From Babylonia areolata (taxonomy: Eukaryota > Mollusca > Gastropoda > Neogastropoda > Buccinidae), in NCBI RefSeq assembly GCF_041734735.1, contig NC_134878.1, forward strand, positions 545,001 through 609,000: a stretch of DNA of 64,000 nucleotides, given 5' to 3'. The notes under the pieces were generated by a model, which ran no database searches, had not been told where the DNA came from, and saw only the letters and a list, made by a program, of their open reading frames with translations. The stretch's first letter is position 1. The number at the start of each line of letters is the position of its first letter. Positions 1 to 11,574 of this stretch are shown piece by piece. The position numbers and the translations under genes are program-made.

Positions 1-129
1 ATTAATTGTTAGCACAATGACCCCTGGTGCTAAGGAGATAGAGCATGTTATGAATACCCCCTTTTATTTAAAAAAGATCTGGAGTAGTAGTAGAGGTATA
101 TTGGAAGTCTGAAAGGTTCCACGGTATAG

Positions 130-2035
130 AAAGCTGACGACTGTTCTGACTGATTGTGTCAACACACAGAGAAACATTAACAAAGGAGATGGAAACCCAA
201 CGATTATCCTGACTGATTGTGTCAACACACAGGGAAACATTAACAAAGGAGATGGAAACCCAACGATTATCCTGACTGATTGTGTTACCACACAGGGAAA
301 CATTAACAAAGGAGATGGAAACCCAACGATTATCCTGACTGATTGTGTTACCACACAGAGAAACATTAACAAAAGGAGATGGAAACCCAACGATTATCCT
401 GACAGATTGTGTTAACACACAGAGAAACATTAACAAAAGGAGATGGAAACCCAACGATTATCCTGACTGATTGTGTTAACACACAGGGAAACATTAACAA
501 AGGAGATGGAAACCCAACGATTATCCTGACTGATTGTGTCAACACACAGAGAAACATTAACAAAGGATATAGAAACCTGACGATTTTCCTCACTGATTGT
601 GTTAACACATAGGGAAAACATTAACAAAGGATATAGAAACCTGACGATTATCCCCACTGATTGTGTTAACACATTGGGAAACAGCAACAAAGGATATAGA
701 AACCCTACGATTATCCCCACTGATTGTGTTACCACACAGGGAAAACACTAATAAAGGATATAGAAACCTGATGATTATGCTCACTGTGTTAACACATAGG
801 GAAACCTTAACAAAGGATATAGAAACCCGACAATTATCCACATTCTGTTAACATGCAGGGAAACCTTAACAAAGGATATAGAAACCCGACAATTATCCAC
901 ATTCTGTTAACATGCAGGGAAACCTTAACAAAGGATATAGAAACCTGACAATTATCCACACTCTGTTAACATGCAGGGAAACATTAACAAAGGATATAGA
1001 AACCTGACAATTATCCTCACTATGTTAACACACAGGGAAAACACTAATAAAGGATATATAAACCTGACAATTATCCACACTCTGTTAACATGCAGGGAAA
1101 CCTTAACAAAGGATATAGAAACCTGACAATTATCCTCACTATGTTAACACACAGGGAAACATTGACAAAGATTATAGAAACCTAATGATTATCCTCGCTG
1201 TGTTAACACATAGGGAAACCTTAACAAAGGATATAGAAACCCGACAATTATCCACACTCTGTTAACATGCAGGGAAACCTTAACAAAGGATATAGAAACC
1301 TGACAATTATCCTCACTGTGTTAACACACAGGGAAACATTGACAAAGAAAATAGAAACCTGATGATTATCCTCACTGTGTTAACACGCAAGGAAACCTTA
1401 ACAAAGGATATAGAAACCTGATGATTGTCGTCACTGTTTTAACACGCAGGGAAACCTTAACAAAGGATATAGAAACCTGACTATTGTCGTCACTGTGTTA
1501 ACACGCAGGGAAACCTTAACAAAGGATATAGAAACCTGACGATTATCCTCACTGTGTTAACACGCAGGGAAACCTTAACAAAGGATATAGAAACCTGACT
1601 ATTATCCTCACTGTGTTAACACGCAGGGAAACCTTAACAAAGGATATAGAAACCTGACTATTGTCGTCACTGTGTTAACACGCAGGGAAACCTTAACAAA
1701 GGATCTAGAAGCCTGATGATTATCCTCACTGTGTTAACACGCAGGGAAACCTTAACAAAGGATCTAGAAACCTGACGATTGTCGTCACTGTGTTAACACG
1801 CAGGGAAACCTTAACAAAGGATATAGAAACCTGACGATTGTCGTCACTGTGTTAACACGCAGGGAAACCTGCACAAAGGATATAGAAACCTGACTATTAT
1901 CCTCACTGTATTAACACGCAGGGAAACCTTAACAAATGATCTAGAAACCTGACGATTGTCGTCACTGTGTTAACACGCAGGAAACCTTAACAAAGGATAT
2001 AGAAACCTGACGATTGTCGTCACTGTGTATGAGGT
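130..2035. repeat. 59-63 bp minisatellite, array 1a
   Basis: About 31 head-to-tail units. The left units are 63 bp and contain AACAAAGGAGATGGAAAC; units from about 840 onward settle to 59 bp with AACAAAGGATATAGAAAC. Each unit carries TTAACAC(G/A)CAG followed by GGAAAC, the same string that precedes the coding exon at 3434. The array sits in the intron upstream of that exon. Open frames across it are periodic and not coding. Confidence 0.95.
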
Positions 2036-2880
2036 GACGTTAGCAATGGGTGTGTAGTTCCTGCGATTGTCGTCGTGTGTTCGATGCAGTGTGAAAGTTA
2101 CAATGGGATCTGAAATGACACTTTTATGTTCTACTGTGTTCATACAGAGGGTTTGGAAAAGGATACATGAAGTGATTGTGGTGTGTCTGTGTGTGTAAGA
2201 GGAGGGGGTGTTAAACCATGCAAAGTGGATTTATGGAAATGGATTGTGATTGTGACTTGGTTGGGTTGTTGATCTGCTGTGGATGAACCTTTTAAAGTAT
2301 ATTGAAATGACTGTGTTATTCGTCTTGTGGTTACATTGATAAAGGAAAGTGGTTAAAAATGTGATTATTAGGAATCAGTGAGCGTGTATGTACTGTGTGT
2401 AACATTGTGGGAACTTAACAATGGTCTTAGACCAGTACATTATCCTTCACTGTTGTAACATCGCAGGGAATCCTTAAAAAGGATCTAGAAGTGTGATTGT
2501 TCAACTGTGTGTAACACATATATTGGAAACCTTAACAAAGAGAGAAGAACTGTTTTGTGTATGTGTTATAACACAGGAGAAATCTGCTTGACCAAAACAT
2601 CAGTTGAAAGACGATTATTTTCTTCATTTAAAAAACGCATTGGAGACCTAAAATAGGATTTGCTATAAATGCATATTTACCCTCAATTGAAGTAGACACA
2701 CAGGGAAAACTTACTTCAACAGGATCTTAGAACCCGTGACGCATTTTACCTCCCTCCTCTGTGTTTTGAAACTGCATGGGACTCTCTTGTACCTAACATA
2801 CTTAGATACCTGTGTTTCATTTCCTTTCAGCATCTGTTTATCCCATGGCATTCCTTTATCCAAAGGATCCCCGAACCTGT
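2036..2880. repeat. Scrambled or decayed copy of flanking sequence
   Basis: This stretch contains pieces of the 59 bp unit mixed with poor copies of the unique sequence at about 4478-4830. Around 2588-2690 it has CAGTTGAAAGAC, an A-rich run, GAGACC and GCTATAAA in the same order as 4500-4580. At 2700-2790 it has degraded versions of the exon at 4605-4719 and of the CTGCATGG that follows it. It could be an old duplication or a poor consensus from noisy reads. I see no intact exon in it. Confidence 0.6.
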
Positions 2881-3433
2881 CGATTGTCCGTCACTGTGTT
2901 AACACGCAGGAACCTTACCAAAGCATCTAGACCTGACGATTGTCGTCACTGTGTTAACCCAGGAAACTCTAACAAAGGATATAGATACCTGATGATTATC
3001 CTCACTGTGTTAACACGCAGGGAAACCTTAACAAAGGATCTAGAAACCTGACGATTGTCGTCACTGTGTTAACACGCAGGGAAACCTTAACAAAGGATCT
3101 AGAAACCTGACGATTGTCGTCACTGTGTTAACACGCAGGGAAACCTTAACAAAGGATATAGAAACCTGACGATTGTCGTCACTGTGTTAACACGCAGGGA
3201 AACCTTAACAAAGGATATAGAAACCTGATGATTGTCGTCACTGTGTTAACACGCAGGGAAACCTTAACAAAGGATCTAGAAACCTGACGATTGTCGTCAC
3301 TGTGTTAACACGCAGGGAAACCTTAACAAAGGATCTAGAAACCTGACGATTGTCGTCACTGTGTTAACACGCAGGGAAACCTTAACAAAGGATATAGAAA
3401 CCTGTCGATTGTCGTCACTGTGTTAACACGCAG
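2881..3433. repeat. 59 bp minisatellite, array 1b
   Basis: About nine further units of the same 59 bp repeat, nearly identical to one another (GGATATAGAAACCTGACGAT type). The last unit runs without a break into the coding exon that starts at 3434, so the final TTAACACGCAG serves as the exon's apparent 3' splice site. Confidence 0.93.
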
Positions 3434-3564
3434 GGAAACCTTAACAAAGGAGATGGAACAGCTGGAGACTGATGTGGCCTTTCTGCATGCCTGCCTGACG
3501 GACACACTGGATGATCCAACTGACGGGAGCACGCTTGCACTGTCTAGGGAGCCTACCTTGACAG
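3434..3564 (+). CDS. CCDC24: CCDC24-like protein, internal exon (coiled coil)
   Basis: Internal exon encoding a heptad-like helix (ETLTKEMEQLETDVAFLHAC, then LTDTLDD and REPTLT). It ends ACA-G before a GT donor at 3565 (phase 1). The peptide matches the remembered vertebrate CCDC24 segment LEREISILQRCLEEE...EPTLAELKEQ in order and spacing, with EPTLT/EPTLA the clearest point. The start is taken at the CAG ending at 3433. A second possible acceptor is AAAG ending at 3449. Either way the acceptor lies inside the last unit of the upstream 59 bp minisatellite, so this exon boundary and the repeat share sequence. Earlier exons lie left of the window. The molecular role of CCDC24 is poorly known. 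Confidence 0.6.
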
Positions 3565-3593
3565 GTTCCATGTGTGATGAAATGTGATGCGTG

Positions 3594-3595
3594 TG

Positions 3596-3632
<37 letters not shown>

Positions 3633-3793
3633 ATGTGTGTGTGTGTGTGTGCGTGTGTGTGTGTGTGTGCGTGTGTGTGTGTGTGTGTGCATGTGTGTGT
3701 GTTTGAGTGTCATGTGAATAGTGGTATGCAGCTGTGTGTGTATGTTTATGTGTGTGTCGAGTAGGATGAGGTTGTGTGTGGGAGATGGGTTGT

Positions 3794-3833
<40 letters not shown>

Positions 3834-3955
3834 CTGGATGAGGATGTGTGTGTGTGTGTGTTTATGTGCATACTTCGATGAGGTTGTTTGCGTATATATG
3901 TGTGAGTTTTAATTGGATAAGGTTGTGTTTGTGTGTGTATGTGTGTGATTGAATG

Positions 3956-3990
<35 letters not shown>

Positions 3991-4140
3991 TTGAACAGGG
4001 TTGTGTGTGTATGTTTATGAGTTGTGAAATGAGGCTGTGTGTATTTGTCTGTGTGCGTTTAATTGGATAAATGTGTATATATTTGTTTAGTTGGTTGGAT
4101 GACATTGTTTGTGCATGTGTGCACATGTAGTGAGATCAGG

Positions 4141-4174
<34 letters not shown>

Positions 4175-4335
4175 TGGGTTTTAATTGTGGGAAGTTAACA
4201 TTGTGTGTGCTTATGCCAGTTCATTTGTATCACGTTCATCTGTATCTGTGAACATGTGTGCTTGTGTCTGGATGGGGGTCTGAAAGTGTTTGGTAGTGTT
4301 GTGGAGGTTCTTTGTGTGTGTGTGTGTGTTTAGAT
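3594..4335. repeat. TG-rich microsatellite cluster
   Basis: Long (TG)n tracts at about 3600-3705, 3798-3831, 3957-3989, 4144-4172 and 4313-4330, with TG-rich sequence between them. They lie in the intron between the exons ending at 3564 and starting at 4605. Nothing else is seen here. Confidence 0.9.
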
Positions 4336-4604
4336 ATGTGTGATTGTTCATTATGTCTGTGTCCATATGTACACATATATTTGTGTAATTATCCCTGTTT
4401 ATGTGTAAATGAGAAAGAGAGAGAATGTTTGTGTGTTTGTTTGTGTACATAAATCACATGGAAGCAAAGTTCATGTTTGCTTGACCATTTTAACACATCC
4501 AGTTGAAAGACAGGAATTGATTTTTTTTTAATTAAAAAAAGTATTATTGAGACCAAAATACGGAGTTGTTGCTATAAAATGGCATATTATTTTCCTTGGC
4601 TCAG

Positions 4605-4719
4605 ATTTGAGAGAGGAGCGATCATTGCTGGAGAAAGACTTACTGTCAACAGAGAGTCTTCCCAGCACTCCCCACGTGCACAGGCCACATTTTGTACCCA
4701 CTCCCTCCGTTCTTGGGAT
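4605..4719 (+). CDS. CCDC24: CCDC24-like protein, penultimate coding exon
   Basis: A 115-nt exon with textbook borders: TTTCCTTGGCTCAG before it and GTAAGT directly after. The phases fit both neighbours: the G left by the previous exon completes a GAT codon, and the final AT joins the C at 7184 to make ATC. The peptide is DLREERSLLEKDLLSTESLP followed by a Pro/Ser/His-rich tail. It continues the CCDC24-like helix: EPTLT-DLREERSLLEKDL here against EPTLAELKEQKKAMEQEL in human CCDC24 as I recall it. The splice sites and phase are directly visible; the family name rests on remembered similarity. Confidence 0.7.
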
Positions 4720-4767
4720 GTAAGTACTGTGAATGGACTGCATGGTGACTCTCTCTGTCTCTCATTC

Positions 4768-6598
4768 CTTCCTCCCATGGCCATCCCTCCTGTCTCTCAT
4801 TCCTTCCTCCCATGGCCATCCCTCCTGTCTCTCATTCCTCCCATGGCCATCCCTCCTGTCTCTCATTCCTTCCTTCCATGGCCATCCCTCCTGTCTCTCA
4901 TTCCTTCCTCCCATGGCCATCCCTCCTGTCTCTCATTCCTCCCATGGCCATCCCTCCTGTCTCTCATTCCTTCCTCCCATGGCCATCCCTCCTGTCTCTC
5001 ATTCCTCCCATGGCCATCCCTCCTGTCTCTCATTCCTCCCATGGCCATCCCTCCTGTCTCTCATTCCTTCCTCCCATGGCCATCCCTCCTGTCTCTCATT
5101 CCTTCCTCCCATGGCCATCCCTCCTGTCTCTCATTCCTCCCATGGCCATCCCTCCTGTCTCTCATTCCTCCCATGGCCATCCCTCCTGTCTCTCATTCCT
5201 TCCTCCCATCCCTCCTGTCTCTCATTCCTTCCTCCCATGGCCATCCCTCCTGTCTCTCATTCCTCCCATGGCCATCCCTCTTGTCTCTCATTCCTTCCTC
5301 CCATCCCTCCTGTCTCTCATTCCTTCCTCCCATGGCCATCCCTCCTGTCTCTCATTCCTTCCTCCCATGGCCATCCCTCCTGTCTCTCATTCCTTCCTCC
5401 CATGGCCATCCCTCCTGTCTCTCATTCCTCCCATGGCCATCCCTCTTGTCTCTCATTCCTTCCTCCCATCCCTCCTGTCTCTCATTCCTTCCATGGCCAT
5501 CCCTCCTGTCTCTCATTCCTCCCATGGCCATCCCTCCTGTCTCTCATTCCTCCCATGGCCATCCCTCCTGTCTCTCATTCCTTCCTCCCATCCCTCCTGT
5601 CTCTCATTCCTTCCTCCCATGGCCATCCCTCCTGTCTCTCATTCCTTCCTCCCATCCCTCCTGTCTCTCATTCCTTCCTCCCATGGCCATCCCTCCTGTC
5701 TCTCATTCCTCCCATGGCCATCCCTCCTGTCTCTCATTCCTTCCTCCCATCCCTCCTGTCTCTCATTCCTTCCTCCCATGGCCATCCCTCCTGTCTCTCA
5801 TTCCTTCCTCCCATCCCTCCTGTCTCTCATTCCTTCCTCCCATGGCCATCACTCCTGTCTCTCATTCCTCCCATGGCCATCACTCCTGTCTCTCATTCCT
5901 CCCATGGCCATCCCTCCTGTCTCTCATTCCTCCCATGGCCATCACTCCTGTCTCTCATTCCTTCCTCCCATGGCCATCACTCCTGTCTCTCATTCCTTCC
6001 TCCCATCACTCCTGTCTCTCATTCCTTCCTCCCATGGCCATCCCTCCTGTCTCTCATTCCTTCCCGCCATGGCCATCCCTCCTGTCTCTCATTCCTCCCA
6101 TGGCCATCACTCCTGTCTCTCATTCCTCCCATGGCCATCCCTCCTGTCTCTCATTCCTTCCTCCCATGGCCATCCCTCCTGTCTCTCATTCCTTCCTCCC
6201 ATCCCTCCTGTCTCTCATTCCTTCCTCCCATGGCCATCCCTCCTGTCTCTCATTCCTCCCATGGCCATCCCTCCTGTCTCTCATTCCTTCCTCCCATGGC
6301 CATCCCTCCTGTCTCTCATTCCTTCCTCCCATCCCTCCTGTCTCTCATTCCTTCCTCCCATGGCCATCCCTCCTGTCTCTCATTCCTCCCATGGCCATCC
6401 CTCCTGTCTCTCATTCCTCCCATGGCCATCCCTCCTGTCTCTCATTCCTTCCATGGCCATCCCTCCTGTCTCTCATTCCTTCCATGGCCATCCCTCCTGT
6501 CTCTCATTCCTCCCATGGCCATCCCTCCTGTCTCTCATTCCTTCCTCCCATGGCCATCCCTCCTGTCTCTCATTCCTTCCTCCCATCACTCCTGTCTT
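4768..6598. repeat. 29/31/35 bp pyrimidine-rich minisatellite
   Basis: About 58 units built from CATTCC(TTCC)TCCCATGG and CCATCCCTCCTGTCTCT, with length variants of 29, 31 and 35 bp. I see no AG dinucleotide anywhere in the 1.8 kb. It begins about 50 bp after the donor at 4720. Unit lengths not divisible by three leave all plus-strand frames open, giving false proteins of 620-674 residues. Confidence 0.97.
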
Positions 6599-6619
6599 TC
6601 TGATCTCCTTGTCCTGTCA

Positions 6620-6935
6620 ACAGTCCATTAGGGTCTGGGTCAAACCCCCCTCTCACCCTTTCTCCCAAGTTTGACTGGAAAATCAAACTGAGCATCTAGT
6701 CATTTGGATGCGACAAAAACTACGATCCTTTGTGCAGCATGCATGTAGCGCACTGATAAGAGCCCACGGCAAAATTCTGAAGAAGAAGTCCACTGTGATA
6801 TGCTGACAAATATACATGCATGCACTCCAGGTTTGACTAAGTGTTGGGTTATGTTGCTGGTCAGACATCTGCCTAGCAGATGTGAGGTAGTGTTCATGGA
6901 TTTGTCCAAACTCTGTGGTGTTTCCTTCAGATCCA
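6620..6935 (+). mobile_element. SINE family A copy
   Basis: A diverged copy of a tRNA-derived SINE present at least five times in the window. Shared landmarks in order are TTTGACTGGAAAATCAAACT, GTGCAGCA, CACGGCAA, a CTGACTAAG(T/C) segment, GGTCAGACATCTGCC and TGGATTTGTC. The 5' tRNA-like head is degraded. It lies in the last intron of the CCDC24-like gene. Confidence 0.85.
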
Positions 6936-7183
6936 AATCTGAAACAGAAACTCATTCTCTGTCTTGTTAGGTCAGTGCTTGCTGAAATATAAACCATCCA
7001 GTGCTTTTTGATTTCCATGAGCTGTACATGGCTCTGAAAGCCACTGTGTGAACCTGGATCCCTGGCCACGTCTTCTGGAAAGACCACAAGACTGGTGACT
7101 GACTGGGGTTAGTTGTACTTACAACATTTCTGAAAAAAAAATTGGAACAACCAAACTGACTGCAAACCCTTTCTGGTCCACAG

Positions 7184-7703
7184 CGGCAGCAAAATGGCGG
7201 CTCTTGGCCCAGTTAGCACCAAGCTGAAGCCTGCCCACGCTGCCCCCGAATCAGGTTCCCACAAGAGTGTGCCCCTGAAGGCTCTACACCACGCTGCCCC
7301 AACACTGCCCTCCAGCTCTGCCCCATCCACATCCACCTCCGCCAACCCCAGCACCAGCCACACCTCCAGAACACCCGCACCTCCTCACCCCCAGAACACT
7401 AGCGCACAGGGAAAACCAGCACCTGGCCAGTCGGTCAGCAGGTCAGATGGGAGGAGCTATCCTTGGGAGAAAGGTGACCGCGTGGGCAAGACAGAGGGGT
7501 CCGGCCTTCACAGCCGAACGCACAGTGCGGCTCATGTCAAGGTGGTCCCTGTCGGAAGTGTCCTTGAACCCAGGGTCGATTCGGCCGGCAGCCGGTCACT
7601 CATGCCCACTCCGCCCCCTGCAGAAGAAGCAGTGCGTGTGCCTCGACCCAACTCTGCCCAGCGCTTCCGCAGGATGGTGCTGAGCCAGAGAGAGACCACG
7701 TGA
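7184..7703 (+). CDS. CCDC24: CCDC24-like protein, terminal coding exon
   Basis: The terminal exon follows the acceptor TTTCTGGTCCACAG and reads from the split ATC codon (AT from 4718-4719, C at 7184) through GSKMAALGPVSTKLKPAHAA to a TGA at 7701. The first ATG at 7194 is internal to the exon and is not taken as the start. The 172 codons are Pro/Ser/Thr/His-rich and low in complexity up to about residue 80. A basic C-terminus follows, ending PNSAQRFRRMVLSQRETT. Disordered Pro-rich tails are usual for CCDC24-type proteins, so the tail itself adds little support. Exon structure is strong because three junctions agree in phase; the name is moderately sure. The 3' UTR probably runs to the signal at 8598. 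Confidence 0.65.
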
Positions 7704-7764
7704 AGAGTTCACACCAGGTGAAGAATGAAGCAGTTTGGAAAGGTGAGGAAACATATTTCTGTCA

Positions 7765-7770
7765 AATAAA
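7765..7770 (+). terminator. Proximal polyadenylation signal
   Basis: AATAAA only 62 nt after the stop codon of the CCDC24-like exon, followed by an A run. It could give a very short 3' UTR. Confidence 0.4.
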
Positions 7771-8135
7771 AAAAAATGTTTTGCTGTGAAAAAAGGTTGT
7801 TTTCCCCAGATATTTGACAATAACAGATCATGAATCAAGCTTTTACACTGACATTGATTTTATTGGACCTGTTTTAAAAAAAAAACGTAATTTACTGAAG
7901 TGGACAAAATTACATAGACTTTTATATTGGTTGTTTTTGTTGTTTTTGGCAGATATGCAGTGGTTGTTGTAATACAGTTTAGTTCACAGTGTATATGCCT
8001 GGTCTTTTGTTTTTATGACCACTTGTTGTTTTGATTCTTTTGGGGCCAGTGTTTTGTGGTAATGTTTTTTGGATGACATATCAGCATAAATGTAATTTAT
8101 GAATAGCCAAAGCTGTTTGATATTTTATGTACTTT

Positions 8136-8190
<55 letters not shown>

Positions 8191-8437
8191 CTAATAGTAA
8201 ATGAGTGTTCCATACAGAAGAATGCAGTATTACTTAAGTTTTGAAAAAAATTCTGCCTGTGATATTACAATGGATTTTACGTTGTGGATTGATGAAAGCC
8301 ATAATATTGTTTTCCTGCTTTCTTTCCTTCTGTCTGTTTCTCTCACTGTTTAATGTGTGCATTGTTTTCATGTGGAATCTGTCTACAGTTGGTTGTAATA
8401 GCAATTTGACCTTTAATTTTACTAATATAGAAAAAGA

Positions 8438-8457
8438 AAGTGTGTGTGTGTGTGTGT

Positions 8458-8498
<41 letters not shown>
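8438..8498. repeat. TG microsatellite
   Basis: (TG)n interrupted once by TGGTGTG. A second TG tract lies at about 8138-8190. Both are in the presumed 3' UTR. Confidence 0.9.
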
Positions 8499-8597
8499 CA
8501 TTCCTGATTTGGTGTGCTGCTTTTACTGTTGTTTATATTGTGTACAAGAAAATATTTTTGTCTTCAAAGTTTTGTTTTGACAAAATAAGTCCAGATG

Positions 8598-8603
8598 AAT
8601 AAA
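8598..8603 (+). terminator. Distal polyadenylation signal
   Basis: AATAAA about 900 nt after the stop, in an AT-rich stretch typical of a 3' UTR. The interval 7704-8597 has no other coding potential and holds two TG microsatellites (8138-8190 and 8438-8498). Confidence 0.5.
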
Positions 8604-9549
8604 GATTCAACTGCTTATGCTATTGCATGCAGAAACTCAGGTGTGTTGATCTAAATGTGAGAGGATGTATATGTTTCGTTGTTTTTATTATCAAATGTTG
8701 TGTCTGTACATACAGACTGAGATTCAGATTGCAATATTTTTACAGGCAGTCAAACCAAATGACATACAAGCAGTGTTTAACCTTTTACAGTTCTAGAAAT
8801 CTTGCATAAGTAATTTCTTCTTTTCCGCCTTCTTTCTAATTATTTCAGACATATACTTTCTGCTTTTTACCCCAGATATATTTGGTTTTCCAGAAGTTCT
8901 CCTGTTAAAGAATAAATCAACATGGACTGAATATTGTACTTTTCATTTAATATAGTACTTTTTATTGAGTATTGTACTTTTCATTGAATATTGTACTTTT
9001 TATTGAGTATTGTACTTTTCATTGAATATTGTACTTTTCATTGAATATTGTACTTTTTATTGAGTCAGATGTTTTATTATCTTTTAAGTAATCATGTACT
9101 CTGAGTCTCTTTCTCAATTTTGTAAGAGTAGTATAGTTTGAGCAGGGCAATTTTCATGGTTTTGGTATGTGCAATTTAGGTTGAGGGATGGATGGTGGTT
9201 TGGTTGCTTTGTGGAGGTTTTGAGTGTTGCCATGGCAGCCCTTGTGCTCTTTGTGAACGGTTGGGCTAAAGACCAGTATGAGTCAATGAAAAGTTTACAG
9301 AGTGAAAGAAGAGATGTCTCATTCATGCTTGTTTTAAATATGTTTATATATTGCTGGTCTTCACAATGATTTCTTTACAGTTTTTCTCTCACTACCAAGG
9401 AGGTATTCACTTTCACTCTGGTCTGTGTGTTTCTTTGTCTGTTTGGAGAATTTTTCAAAAAATCATTTCAATGGATTTTCCCGAGTTTATTGGATATGGT
9501 GGCTATTATTAGATTTTGGTGGTGATCTAGTTTGGTATCATGATCCATA

Positions 9550-9588
<39 letters not shown>

Positions 9589-9763
9589 AATCTTTGGTAG
9601 AGAAGCAAAAAGCTTGTCAGCAGGATGATGTAAAAAGTTACTGTACCTTCCTGAAACCTTGTGGAAGTGTGCGATATGGCCAAAGCATCCATTGTTGAGG
9701 GGTTTTTTGGTGATCCAAGGAATTTTTAAAGGATTCTTCACCATTAGCTGATGGAGGTAATGG
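8604..9763. other. Intergenic stretch, no gene seen
   Basis: AT-rich sequence. It holds a degenerate 19-20 bp repeat of TTGTACTTTTCATTGAATA (about 8933-9065, six to seven units) and a 31 bp poly-A tract near 9556-9586. I see no coding or RNA gene. Confidence 0.7.
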
Positions 9764-10310
9764 GACAACTGTTAGGCTGTTGGCTGTGACTTCAGACTTC
9801 AGATTTTACTATGTATCAGACAACTGTTAGGCTGTTGACTGTGACGTAAGACTTCAGATTTTACTATGTATCAGACAACTGTTAGGCTGTTGGCTGTGAC
9901 TTCAGACTTCAGATTTTACTATGTATCAGACAACTGTTAGGCTGTTGACTGTGACGTAAGACTTCAGATTTTACTATGTATCAGACAACTGTTAGGCTGT
10001 TGGCTGTGACTTCAGACTTCAGATTTTACTATGTATCAGACAACTGTTAGGCTGTTGACTATGACGTAAGACTTCAGATTTTACTATGTATCAGACAACT
10101 GTTAGGCTGTTGGCTGTGACGTAAGACTTCAGATTTTACTATGTATCAGACAACTGTTAGGCTGTTGACTGTGACGTAAGACTTCAGATTTTACTATGTA
10201 TCAGACAACTGTTAGGCTGTTGACTGTGACGTAAGACTTCAGATTTTACTATGTATCAGACAACTGTTAGGCTGTTGACTGTAACTTCAGACTTCAGATT
10301 TTACTATGTC
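9764..10310. repeat. 55 bp minisatellite
   Basis: About ten units of 55 bp starting GACAACTGTTAGGCTGTTG. Two versions alternate, GGCTGTGACTTCAG and GACTGTGACGTAAG, which suggests early amplification as a 110 bp pair. Confidence 0.95.
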
Positions 10311-10399
10311 CTCCTTAGATAAGGAAATTTCCTTGCAAACATGTAACAACACAAAATACAAACGCAAAAGCATACCTGAATGCATGCATGCACTTCCCA

Positions 10400-10815
10400 C
10401 ACACACACACACAAACTCCACATATGTGCACACGCGCATACACGCACATGCATGCAGACATTCACACACACACGTACGTGCATGCACACACACACATTCC
10501 ACACAAGCATGCGCACACACACAAACACATGTGTACACATACACACGCACACACACACACACACACACACTATTAAAGAAATGATACCAAATCCTTCAGT
10601 TTGCTATACAAGTTTAATAACCTCCACTTTCTTCTGTATAAAACTTGACGTGCTGAAGACAAAATATAGTAAAAAAAAAATTATTATACTCATGTGAACA
10701 CACAAACACACGTGCACACATGCACGCTCACACACACATGCACACACGCGCACGCATGCGCACGCTCACGCACACACACTCACTCACTGACTCACACACT
10801 CACTCACAGACACTG
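10400..10815. repeat. CA microsatellite region
   Basis: Imperfect (CA)n with CATG and CACG interruptions at 10400-10572 and 10694-10815, separated by about 120 bp of AT-rich sequence. Long His/Thr or Cys/Val frames here are low-complexity shadows. Confidence 0.9.
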
Positions 10816-10861
10816 ACACAGGGGGTCATTACTGTCAGCAGCACGTGGTCCCTGGTTGGCA

Positions 10862-11535
10862 GTTGTGTGCTGAACAGTGGACAGCCGGTGGAAGGAGAAA
10901 TCCACATGCACTGACGTGGCCCTGGCCTGGTAACAGTGCAGGCAATGGGAAGTGTCTGTGTGGGATGCACAGTGGACAGCCGGTGGAAGGAGAGTTCCAC
11001 ATGCACGTGGCCCTGGCCTGGTAACAGTGCAGGCAATGGGAAGTGTCTGTGTGGGATGCACAGTGGACAGCCGGTGGAAGGAGAGTTCCACATGCACGTG
11101 GCCCTGGCCTGGTAACAGTGCAGGCAATGGGAAGTGTCTGTGTGGGATGCACAGTGGACAGCCGGTGGAAGGAGAGTTCCACATGCACGTGGCCCTGGCC
11201 TGGTAACAGTGCAGGCAATGGGAAGTGTCTGTGTGGGATGCACAGTGGACAGCCGGTGGAAGGAGAGTTCCACATGCACGTGGCCCTGGCCTGGTAACAG
11301 TGCAGGCAATGGGAAGTGTCTGTGTGGGATGCACAGTGGACAGCCGGTGGAAGGAGAGTTCCACATGCACGTGGCCCTGGCCTGGTAACAGTGCAGGCAA
11401 TGGGAAGTGTCTGTGTGGGATGCACAGTGGACAGCCGGTGGAAGGAGAGTTCCACATGCACGTGGCCCTGGCCTGGTAACAGTGCAGGCAATGGGAAGTG
11501 TCTCTGTGGGATGCACAGTGCCGCACAGCACAGTG
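10862..11535. repeat. 91 bp minisatellite
   Basis: About seven nearly identical 91 bp units running from GGACAGCCGGTGGAAGGAGA to GTGCAGGCAATGGGAAGTGT. Repeated ATGs fall exactly 91 bp apart. Three minus-strand frames stay open across the whole array, so the apparent 218-253 residue proteins are artefacts. Confidence 0.97.
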
Positions 11536-11574
11536 GGGAGGGTGGGAAGCTTCTGTTGTGATCACCGTAGTTTC

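Noticed and set aside
130-3433. CRISPR-like array
   Set aside because: Direct repeats without unique spacers, in an intron of a eukaryotic gene.
3356-4450. His/Thr-rich and Cys/Val-rich frames over TG/CA tracts (also at 10287-10700, 19383-19960, 22059-22436, 26500-27430)
   Set aside because: Low-complexity dinucleotide translation.
4579-6674. Three overlapping plus-strand open frames of 620-674 residues (Ser/Pro/Leu/His-rich)
   Set aside because: They are the pyrimidine-rich minisatellite read in three frames; only 4605-4719 inside the first is a likely exon.
10800-11565. Minus-strand frames of 218-253 residues
   Set aside because: 91 bp tandem repeat open in three frames at once.
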